A stretch of DNA of 5,060 nucleotides from positions 1 to 5,060 of the forward strand of contig VBLS01000099.1 of the NCBI GenBank assembly GCA_005878635.1, in the 5' to 3' direction. The notes beneath the pieces were generated by a model that made no database searches, had not been told where the DNA came from, and saw only the letters and a program-made list of their open reading frames with translations. The position numbers and the translations under genes are program-made. Shown here one piece after another: positions 1 through 5,060 of this stretch; within the stretch, counting starts at the first letter, position 1, and each line of letters begins with the position of its first letter. Origin of the DNA: Methanobacteriota archaeon. Its GTDB lineage: Archaea; Thermoplasmatota; Thermoplasmata; RBG-16-68-12.

Positions 1-1
1 G

Positions 2-796
2 CGGATCGTCGTCGGCAAGATGTCGGGGGCCGTCGGCACCGGGGCCGCCTTCGGCCCGAGGGCGATGGACATCCAGTCCGCGGCGATGAGCGACCTCGGG
101 ATCGGAGTGGAGGAAGCGGCGACCCAAGTCGTCGGCCGCGATCGTCACGCGGAGTTCATCGGCGTCGTCGCGAACCTCGCCGCGTCGCTCGAGAAGTTCT
201 GCACGGAGGTGCGCAACCTTCAGCGGACGGAAATCGGGGAAGTCGCGGAGGCGTTCGATGCCGAGTCGCAGGTCGGGAGTTCCACGATGGCGCACAAGGA
301 GAACCCGGTCGCCTCGGAGAATGTCTGCTCCCTCGCCCGCATCGTGCGGTCCCTCGTCATCCCGGCGCTGGAGGACGTGCCCCTCTGGCATGAGCGGGAC
401 CTGACGAATAGCGCCGCCGAGCGGATCCTGCTGCCGCACGCCTGTGTCTTGATCGACGAGATGCTCGCGCGCACAACGGAGGTCTTCCGGACCCTCCGCG
501 TGTTCCCGGACCGCATGCGGGCGAACCTCGAGGCGACGAACGGACAGGTCATGGCGGAGGCCGTGATGATGGCCCTCGCCGGCAAGGGACTCGGTCGTCA
601 GGAGGCGCACAAGCTCGTGCGGGAGGCCGCGCAGGCCGCTCGGACAAAAGCGATCCAACTTCGCGAGGCCCTCCTGGCGGAGCCGCAAATCGCGAAGCTC
701 CTTTCGAAAGCCGAGATCGACGCCGCCCTGAACCCAGAAGCCTATCTCGGGCAAAGCGTGGCGATCGTCGAGTCCACGATCAAGCGACTGCGCTAG
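2..796 (+). CDS. purB: Adenylosuccinate lyase, C-terminal part (5' end outside window)
   Basis: Adenylosuccinate lyase of the fumarase/aspartase superfamily releases fumarate from SAICAR and from adenylosuccinate, two steps of cytosolic purine (IMP and AMP) synthesis. The open frame runs in from the left edge, so the true start is missing; 264 residues are visible, roughly the last 60% of a usual 430-480 residue enzyme. The visible part opens with RIVVGKMSGAVGTGAAFG, matching the PurB GK(I/M)SGAVGT loop. The superfamily signature is at about 275-307, reading GSSTMAHKENP, where most PurB proteins have GSSxMPHKRNP. The catalytic-loop serines, the Lys and the Asn are kept, while Pro becomes Ala and Arg becomes Glu. 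WHERDLTNSAAERILLP (about 389-439) is a PurB hallmark and argues against argininosuccinate lyase or fumarase. The C-terminal helical domain is complete. The gene ends at a TAG whose CTAG context is shared with the convergent gene's stop. No T-rich terminator is seen. Confidence 0.93.
   Translation, partial: RIVVGKMSGAVGTGAAFGPRAMDIQSAAMSDLGIGVEEAATQVVGRDRHAEFIGVVANLAASLEKFCTEVRNLQRTEIGEVAEAFDAESQVGSSTMAHKENPVASENVCSLARIVRSLVIPALEDVPLWHERDLTNSAAERILLPHACVLIDEMLARTTEVFRTLRVFPDRMRANLEATNGQVMAEAVMMALAGKGLGRQEAHKLVREAAQAARTKAIQLREALLAEPQIAKLLSKAEIDAALNPEAYLGQSVAIVESTIKRLR
793..796. other. CTAG palindrome giving the stop codon of both convergent genes
   Basis: The four bases CTAG read TAG on both strands. 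TAG at 794-796 ends purB on the + strand, and TAG at 795-793 ends the SDR gene on the - strand. The two coding regions therefore overlap by four bases and there is no intergenic space between them. This is seen directly in the sequence; each frame stays open up to this point. Confidence 0.9.
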
Positions 797-1932
797 CCCG
801 GCGGCTCCGGTCGTTTCGGCCGTCGCGGTCCCCCGGCGGCGGGCCCTCGCTCGTCCGAAGTCTTCGACTCGAGATCCATTTCGGTCGACCCAGGAGGATT
901 CTCAATCGGCTGGCCAAGTCTCCCCGCGGCCTCTGTCGGCGGACGCCTCGGGAACAGGCCTTCCTCGCGGAACCATTCAATCGCGTCGCGCATGGTTCCT
1001 TCGATCGGACGGTAGGTCATCCCGAGCTCTCGAATCGACTTGTCGTTGTCCATCATGGCCCCGGTCAGGAGGAAATCCGCGAGCCACGCGGGGAGCTGCG
1101 GCGAGGCCCGGGTGACATGGGCCCAGGCTTCCCCCGCCCGCGAAGCGAGCCACAACGCCCTCCCGCCGATGTGCCGGGAAGGCACGGGAGTCCCGGAGAT
1201 CGAGCTCGCCACTCGGATGAGATCGCCCCACTTGCGGTCCTCGCCCGAGATGATGTATCGTTCGCCGATGCGTCCGCGCTCGTACGCCAGGAGATGCGCG
1301 CGGGCCACGTCGTCCACGTCGACGACGGGGAGGAACGACTCCTCCGCGAACGTCCCCGGCCATTCCCCGTTCACGAAGGATAGGAGGTACTTCCCCGTAT
1401 TCCGCGTGTCCCCGGGTCCCATGATCACGCCGGGAATCAACGTGATCGCCGGGAGACCTCGCTGGCGGTAGGCGGCCGCGACGTGACGCTCCGCTTCGGC
1501 CTTCGACTCCTCGTAGGCGCCGAACACCTTGCCGGGCGGACTGTCCTCGCGGATCCGGACGCCCGGCGTGACGCCGATGCCGGACAGGCTGCTCGTGAAG
1601 ACGAACCGATGGACCGAAGCGCGCAAGGCCTCATCGATCATATGGTCCGTCCCGGCCACGTTCACCCGAGTGAATTCTTCGGGCTTGCGGACCCACGGTT
1701 CCACGAGGGCGGCGAGATGGAAGACGCCATCGACGTCGTTCATCAAGCCGCGGATCGTTTCGGGACGGGTCACGTCGCCGACTGCAGGCTCGAGGTTCGC
1801 GTCCTCGGGAAGGCGATTCCGCTCCGACTCGAGGACCAACGCGCGGACCTTCCATCCGGCATCGAGCAAACGCCGCACGACGCGGCGGCCGACGAAGCCG
1901 GTCCCGCCCGTCACGAACGCCCGCAAGGTCAT
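793..1932 (-). CDS. NAD(P)-dependent epimerase/reductase, extended SDR family
   Basis: A 379-residue Rossmann-fold protein of the extended short-chain dehydrogenase group (NAD-dependent epimerase/dehydratase, closest in feel to dihydroflavonol-4-reductase-like or HpnA-like proteins). The substrate is unknown: a nucleotide sugar, a sterol-like ketone or another carbonyl compound is possible. Visible motifs are the TGGTGFVG nucleotide loop (residues 8-15), GDVT (52-55), FHLAA (71-75), the active-site FTSS (112-115), YEESK with Tyr140 and Lys144, a PGVIMGPGD segment (167-175), DVDDVARAHLLAYERG (205-220) and a C-terminal TMRDAIEWFREEG helix (313-325). Residues from about 331 form a Pro/Gly/Arg-rich tail that appears disordered. 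I chose the ATG at 1932 because the first beta strand (LRAFVTGG) begins directly after it. An in-frame ATG at 1980 would add 16 residues with no obvious family counterpart, but it cannot be excluded. No Shine-Dalgarno precedes 1932; a GTTAAC lies about 26 bp upstream, so a leaderless mRNA is likely. It is divergent from the ligase and convergent with purB. Confidence 0.85.
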   Translation of the reverse strand: MTLRAFVTGGTGFVGRRVVRRLLDAGWKVRALVLESERNRLPEDANLEPAVGDVTRPETIRGLMNDVDGVFHLAALVEPWVRKPEEFTRVNVAGTDHMIDEALRASVHRFVFTSSLSGIGVTPGVRIREDSPPGKVFGAYEESKAEAERHVAAAYRQRGLPAITLIPGVIMGPGDTRNTGKYLLSFVNGEWPGTFAEESFLPVVDVDDVARAHLLAYERGRIGERYIISGEDRKWGDLIRVASSISGTPVPSRHIGGRALWLASRAGEAWAHVTRASPQLPAWLADFLLTGAMMDNDKSIRELGMTYRPIEGTMRDAIEWFREEGLFPRRPPTEAAGRLGQPIENPPGSTEMDLESKTSDERGPAAGGPRRPKRPEPPG

Positions 1933-1954
1933 CGCGGCCGGAAGGATTCGCGAG

Positions 1955-1960
1955 GTTAAC
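1955..1960 (-). promoter_or_regulatory. Candidate TATA-like element for the SDR gene
   Basis: GTTAAC, an AT-rich palindrome in GC-rich surroundings, is centred about 25-26 bp upstream of the ATG at 1932. That is the usual distance of an archaeal TATA box from a transcription start that coincides with the start codon. No ribosome binding site is seen before this ATG, which suits a leaderless transcript. The call rests on position and base composition only. If the gene really starts at 1980, this site would be inside the coding region. Confidence 0.3.
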
Positions 1961-2000
1961 AACGTGTCGCCCTCTCCCATTTCCGATCGTCCCGAGAACC

Positions 2001-2006
2001 CTTAAG
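2001..2006 (+). promoter_or_regulatory. Candidate TATA-like element for the DNA ligase gene
   Basis: CTTAAG is one of the two AT-rich hexamers in the 99-bp divergent region. It is centred about 28 bp before the ligase ATG at 2032, a good distance for a leaderless archaeal transcript, and the purine-containing GAGAA just upstream could serve as a BRE-like element. The hexamer is a perfect palindrome. On the - strand it also lies about 24 bp before the alternative SDR start at 1980, so it could in principle act in both directions. Inferred from spacing and composition only. Confidence 0.35.
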
Positions 2007-2031
2007 AGGCCTCCGCGACTTCCGACGGTGG

Positions 2032-3789
2032 ATGCAGTTCGCGAGGGTCGTGGAGGTGTACGACAAGATCGAGGCGACGACGAAACGCCTCGAGATGACA
2101 GACCACCTCGTGAGGCTGTTGCGCGACACGCCCCTGGAGGATCTCGACAAGGTCGTGTACCTGACCCAGGGCCGCATCCATCCCGATTACATGGGCATCG
2201 AGCTCGGTCTCGCGGAGAAGATGGTCCTCCGGGTGGTCACGCACGCAACGGGCCTCGACGAATCGAAGGTCAATCGAATGTGGAAGGACAAGGGAGACCT
2301 CGGGTTGGTCGCGGAGGACGCCATCTCGGCCCGACGTCAGAAGCCGCTCGAGTCGATCCCGCTCACCGTCGCCAAGGTCTACGAGAACCTCGACGCGATC
2401 GCCAGCGAATCGGGAGAAGGGAGCCAGGAACGCAAGGTCCGACTGCTCTCTGACCTCCTCGGAAACGCGACGCCGCGGGAGGCGAAGTACATCGTGCGGA
2501 TGGTCGTGGGCAAGATGCGGCTCGGCGTCGCGGACATGACGATCGTCGACGCCTTGGCCCTCACCTTCGCGACGAAGGCGGATCGAGACCGCGTGGAGCA
2601 GGCCTACAATGTCTCTTCGGACCTGGGGGAGGTGGCCCGGGCCATCTCGACGAAGGGACTCAAGGGCCTCGACGAGATCCGCCTGAAACTGTTCCGCCCG
2701 ATCCGTGCGATGCTCGCGGAGCGCTTGGAGACCCTCGAGGAGATCTTCAAGCGGATGGGGAAGGTCGCCCTGGAGTACAAGTACGATGGACTCCGGGTCC
2801 AAGCCCACGTCTCCCGGACGAAGGTCCAGCTCTTCTCGCGGCATCTGGAGAACATCACCGAGCAGTTCCCGGAAATCGTCGAGGGCCTTCGAACCGCGAT
2901 TCGAGGCCGGGACGCAATCGTCGAGGGAGAGGCGGTCCCGGTGGACTCGAATACGGGAGAGTTCCTCCCGTTCCAGGAGGTCAGCCGCCGGCGCGGGCGG
3001 AAGACCGACGTCGACCGGATGGCCAAGGAATTCCCGGTGACCTTGTTCTCCTTCGATTGTCTCTTGCGCGACGGCGAGGATCTCACGCCTCGCCCGTACA
3101 CCGAGCGACGCAAGGCGCTGGAGGCCGTCGTCGGAACCGGCGAAACGATTCGGTACTCCACGTCCCGCGTGACCGAGAGCGTGAAAGAAGCGGAGAAATT
3201 CTTCGACGAAGCGCTGCAGGCGGGATGCGAGGGCCTCATGGCGAAGGCGCTCGATTCTCCGTACGAAGCCGGGGCCCGCGGCTTCCAGTGGATCAAGTTC
3301 AAGAAGGAATACAGCGCCGCGCTGAGCGACACGATCGACCTCGTCGTGGTCGGCGCCTTCGCGGGTCGCGGGAAGCGAGCGGGGAGCTATGGAGCCTTGC
3401 TGATGGCCGCCTACGACGAAGAGGCGGACATGTTCCGTACGACCTGCAAGCTCGGGACCGGTTTCGATGACGAAACCTTGAGGAAACTCCCGGAGAAATT
3501 GAAGGGGGCGCGGCAGGATCGACGGCCCGCCCGCGTGGACTCCAAATTGGAGGCGGACGTGTGGTTCAACCCGGAAGTGGTCCTCGAGGTTCGCGGAGCG
3601 GAGTTGACCGTAAGCCCGGTCCACACGGCGGCGGCCGGGGTCATTCGACCGGGCGCGGGACTCGCAATCCGATTCCCGCGATTCACGGGCCGTTGGCGGG
3701 ATGACAAGGGACCCGAGGACGCGACCACCGTCAAGGAGTTGCTCGAGATGTATCGGTCGCAGCTCAAACGCACGAAGGCGTCTCCGTAA
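2032..3789 (+). CDS. lig: ATP-dependent DNA ligase (archaeal type)
   Basis: This 585-residue ligase seals nicks in duplex DNA through a ligase-AMP intermediate and would join Okazaki fragments and finish repair, usually together with PCNA. The length is normal for archaeal ligases (about 550-610). Domains: an N-terminal helical DNA-binding domain (about 1-210, including the family-typical QGRIHPDYMGIELGLAEK at 46-63 and IVRMVVGKMRLGVADMTIVDAL at 154-175), the adenylation domain (about 215-425) and an OB fold (about 430-585). Motif I is KYDGLR with the adenylated Lys250. Also visible are an acidic IVEGE strand (296-300), motif III LFSRHLENIT (267-276), motif IIIa around FSFDCL (339-344), motif IV EGLMAK (400-405), motif V WIKFKKEY (420-427) and motif VI RFPRFTGRWRDDK (547-559). 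All core residues are present, so it should be active. The ATG at 2032 gives the usual archaeal N-terminus (FARVVEVYDKIEATTKRLEMTD). The only GGTGG abuts the ATG, too close to act as a Shine-Dalgarno, so leaderless translation is likely. Confidence 0.97.
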   Translation: MQFARVVEVYDKIEATTKRLEMTDHLVRLLRDTPLEDLDKVVYLTQGRIHPDYMGIELGLAEKMVLRVVTHATGLDESKVNRMWKDKGDLGLVAEDAISARRQKPLESIPLTVAKVYENLDAIASESGEGSQERKVRLLSDLLGNATPREAKYIVRMVVGKMRLGVADMTIVDALALTFATKADRDRVEQAYNVSSDLGEVARAISTKGLKGLDEIRLKLFRPIRAMLAERLETLEEIFKRMGKVALEYKYDGLRVQAHVSRTKVQLFSRHLENITEQFPEIVEGLRTAIRGRDAIVEGEAVPVDSNTGEFLPFQEVSRRRGRKTDVDRMAKEFPVTLFSFDCLLRDGEDLTPRPYTERRKALEAVVGTGETIRYSTSRVTESVKEAEKFFDEALQAGCEGLMAKALDSPYEAGARGFQWIKFKKEYSAALSDTIDLVVVGAFAGRGKRAGSYGALLMAAYDEEADMFRTTCKLGTGFDDETLRKLPEKLKGARQDRRPARVDSKLEADVWFNPEVVLEVRGAELTVSPVHTAAAGVIRPGAGLAIRFPRFTGRWRDDKGPEDATTVKELLEMYRSQLKRTKASP

Positions 3790-3808
3790 GGGTCCGCTCT
3801 CCGCGCAA

Positions 3809-4531
3809 TCAGTGGGTCTCCGCGAATACGCGCAAGATCGCAGGGAACTCCCGCGGGTCCGCGACCTGAAGGGCGCCTTCGGGCAGCTCGCGCGATGCAT
3901 CGATGGTCGGCTTGCCGAACAGGCACGTGGCCATCCCCAGAGACGACGCTCCCCGGAGGTCCTGGGGGGAATCGGAGACGAACATGCTCTGGTCGGCGGG
4001 GGCCTTCAGCGACCGTAGAGCGGCTTGGTAGATCGGAGGGTTCGGCTTGTACGACTTCACGTCCTCCGAGGTGACGATGGCGTCGAAGTAGAGCCCGAGG
4101 GGCAAGTGCCGAAGGAGTCGGTTCACGTTCTCCCGATCGCCGTCCGTGACGATCGCCAATCCCGCGGAAAGGCTTCGGACCTCCTTCAGCCATTCCTCCG
4201 ACACGCCGGAGACGAAGCGGACCCGCGTCTCGAAATCGTCCCATCCCTCCCGCAAGATGAAGCCCGCCTCTTTGTCACTCAGTCGAATCCCGCGGTCCCG
4301 CAACAAATTCCCCATGACGGAGGAGGCCACCTCGAACTCGCGGACGAATGCTTGGCCGGGGGAACGCGGCATCGCTCGCGATGCATCCGAGATCCACTGA
4401 CGCACGATCGCTGGGAGCTCGGGACGGAGGGCCGGATGCTTAGACGCCAGGTTCGCCGCGAGGGAAACCAAGAGTTCCTTGAGGTCGACGAGGGTTTCGC
4501 CCAAGTCGAACAGGACGAAGGGTTTCGTCAT
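3809..4531 (-). CDS. HAD-superfamily hydrolase, helical C1 cap type
   Basis: A 240-residue haloacid-dehalogenase-superfamily protein, probably a cytosolic phosphatase of unknown substrate. Motif I is FDLGETL (residues 8-14) with nucleophile Asp9. Residues from about 16 to 105 form a helical cap. Motif II is VTDGD with Thr129, motif III is SYKPNPPIY with Lys162, and motif IV is FVSDSPQDLRGA with Asp187 and Asp191. The position two after the nucleophile, normally the general acid/base Asp of DxD phosphatases, is Gly11. This DLG form occurs in some HAD subgroups, so it may be a divergent phosphatase, a hydrolase with different chemistry, or a protein of weak activity. The start at 4531 is supported by a GGAGG four bases upstream. 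It follows the FAD oxidoreductase by 28 bp on the same strand, so the two are probably co-transcribed. It converges on the ligase gene with 19 bp between the stops and no evident T-rich terminator. Confidence 0.88.
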   Translation of the reverse strand: MTKPFVLFDLGETLVDLKELLVSLAANLASKHPALRPELPAIVRQWISDASRAMPRSPGQAFVREFEVASSVMGNLLRDRGIRLSDKEAGFILREGWDDFETRVRFVSGVSEEWLKEVRSLSAGLAIVTDGDRENVNRLLRHLPLGLYFDAIVTSEDVKSYKPNPPIYQAALRSLKAPADQSMFVSDSPQDLRGASSLGMATCLFGKPTIDASRELPEGALQVADPREFPAILRVFAETH

Positions 4532-4535
4532 CGGT

Positions 4536-4540
4536 CCTCC
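4536..4540 (-). promoter_or_regulatory. Shine-Dalgarno site of the HAD gene
   Basis: On the - strand the sequence reads AAGGAGGACCG directly before the ATG at 4531, placing GGAGG four bases from the start. It is the strongest ribosome binding site in the window and fixes the HAD start. It sits in the 28-bp gap after the upstream gene, as expected for an operon-internal gene, in contrast to the SD-less starts in the divergent region. Confidence 0.7.
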
Positions 4541-4559
4541 TTCGAGGGGCGGAGCCGGT

Positions 4560-5060
4560 TCAAAAGCCGCGAGCCTCCCGCCGCTTCATGTATTCCTGCA
4601 AACTGATTTCCGGACCAAGGGCACCGATCATCCGGTCGTAGTCGTCGTTCGTCGCATGGTTCATCTTCTCGCGCATCGCGCTCGCCTGTTGAAATTCGAG
4701 GCCGAAGGTGGCCCGCAGCAGGGCCCGGTAGTCGGAGCCCTCTAGGAGGGACCGCGCCGCCATGCCTCCCGTGATCACCGAGTACCGGAAGCCGAACCCG
4801 GCGACGGCATCTTGGAATCCGCCGGCCTCGCCGGCGACCAACGTGCCCTCTCGGACGGCCCCGGAAATGGGATCCGGAGCAACGTACGCCCGGCCGAGGA
4901 TCCGTCCTACCCGCTTCCCCGATCCGACGATCTCGCGGATCCAGGGAAGATCGAAGGCGTTCTCGGTCCTCGCGAGGAGTCGGTCGAAGTCCAGCTCGCT
5001 CCAGGACACGCTGTACATCGAGTGGAATCCGATCCCCGGCGTGATCGCGAAGTATCCTCC
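4560..5060 (-). CDS. FAD-dependent oxidoreductase, geranylgeranyl-reductase-like, C-terminal part (5' end outside window)
   Basis: The open frame enters from the right edge; 166 C-terminal residues are visible, with the N-terminal FAD-binding GxGxxG region missing. The ATG at 5018 is internal, because the frame continues upstream without a stop (GGYFAITPGIGFHS). The diagnostic piece is AGEAGGFQDAVAGFGFRY followed by SVITGGMAARSL (about 4746-4835). This is the second FAD-contacting motif of the PHBH/geranylgeranyl-reductase fold, with GE in place of the commoner GD and a helix of small residues behind it. In archaea such enzymes reduce isoprenoid double bonds of membrane lipids or oxidise other hydrophobic substrates, but the fold also includes halogenases, monooxygenases and cyclases, so the substrate cannot be fixed from this half. 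The C-terminus (about residues 107-166) is helical and charged, with no membrane segment. It is followed by the HAD gene after 28 bp, probably in one operon. Confidence 0.75.
   Translation of the reverse strand, partial: GGYFAITPGIGFHSMYSVSWSELDFDRLLARTENAFDLPWIREIVGSGKRVGRILGRAYVAPDPISGAVREGTLVAGEAGGFQDAVAGFGFRYSVITGGMAARSLLEGSDYRALLRATFGLEFQQASAMREKMNHATNDDYDRMIGALGPEISLQEYMKRREARGF

Noticed and set aside
1483..2005. Two overlapping 158-codon + strand open frames opposite the SDR gene
   Set aside because: Both are antisense to the Rossmann domain with intact TGGTGFVG and YxxxK motifs; their compositions are typical of GC-driven shadows.
3790..3808. Possible terminator between the convergent ligase and HAD genes
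   Set aside because: The 19-bp gap is GC-rich with no T-run and no clear hairpin, so no terminator can be called.
2002..3900. A 632-codon open frame antisense to the DNA ligase
   Set aside because: It covers the whole ligase gene on the other strand, and its product is rich in Arg, Leu, Glu, Asp and His with no recognisable domain. High GC at third positions of the real gene removes stops from this antisense frame; the ligase with all its motifs is clearly the true gene.
3411..4244. A 277-codon - strand open frame spanning the ligase end and the HAD gene
   Set aside because: It crosses two well-supported genes in another frame and is Arg/Pro/Gly-rich without motifs, a typical high-GC shadow.
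4025..4606. A 193-codon + strand open frame opposite the HAD gene
   Set aside because: It is antisense to a HAD gene with all four motifs and a good ribosome binding site, and its translation has no recognisable family features.
4821..4836. GCCGGC-containing inverted repeat that could be read as a regulatory palindrome
   Set aside because: It lies inside the Gly/Ala-rich FAD motif of the oxidoreductase, and the repeat is explained by the codons for AGEAGG.

Overview
The window is about 5 kb of GC-rich, gene-dense DNA that looks archaeal. The clearest taxonomic pointer is a complete archaeal/eukaryal-type ATP-dependent DNA ligase. Start sites agree with this: the genes that look first in their transcript have no convincing Shine-Dalgarno but carry a TTAA-cored, TATA-like hexamer about 25-29 bp upstream of the ATG, as in leaderless archaeal transcription, while an operon-internal gene has a strong GGAGG. 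High GC plus this gene content would fit a GC-rich member of the Thermoplasmatota, but that assignment is an inference; no rRNA or other marker is present.

Layout: (1) bases 2-796, + strand, the C-terminal 264 residues of adenylosuccinate lyase (purB), cut by the left edge. (2) 793-1932, - strand, an extended-SDR NAD(P)-dependent epimerase/reductase; it converges on purB and the two TAG stops share one palindromic CTAG. (3) 1933-2031, a 99-bp divergent intergenic region with candidate TATA-like elements. (4) 2032-3789, + strand, the complete ATP-dependent DNA ligase. (5) 3809-4531, - strand, a HAD-superfamily hydrolase converging on the ligase across 19 bp. (6) 4560 to the right edge, - strand, the C-terminal part of an FAD-dependent oxidoreductase of the geranylgeranyl-reductase-like type, lying upstream of the HAD gene in the same probable operon.

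The genes cover purine synthesis, replication and repair, and general redox or phosphate-ester chemistry. They do not form one recognisable pathway. The only likely co-transcribed pair is the FAD oxidoreductase and the HAD protein (28-bp gap, strong internal ribosome binding site). I see no mobile element, CRISPR array, tRNA, rRNA or phage/defence cassette, and no gene-free stretch longer than about 100 bp.

I did not find a novel system. The points worth a second look are modest: the shared CTAG stop with a proline-rich tail on the epimerase, a non-canonical lyase signature in PurB, a HAD protein lacking the usual second catalytic aspartate, and the compact divergent promoter region.
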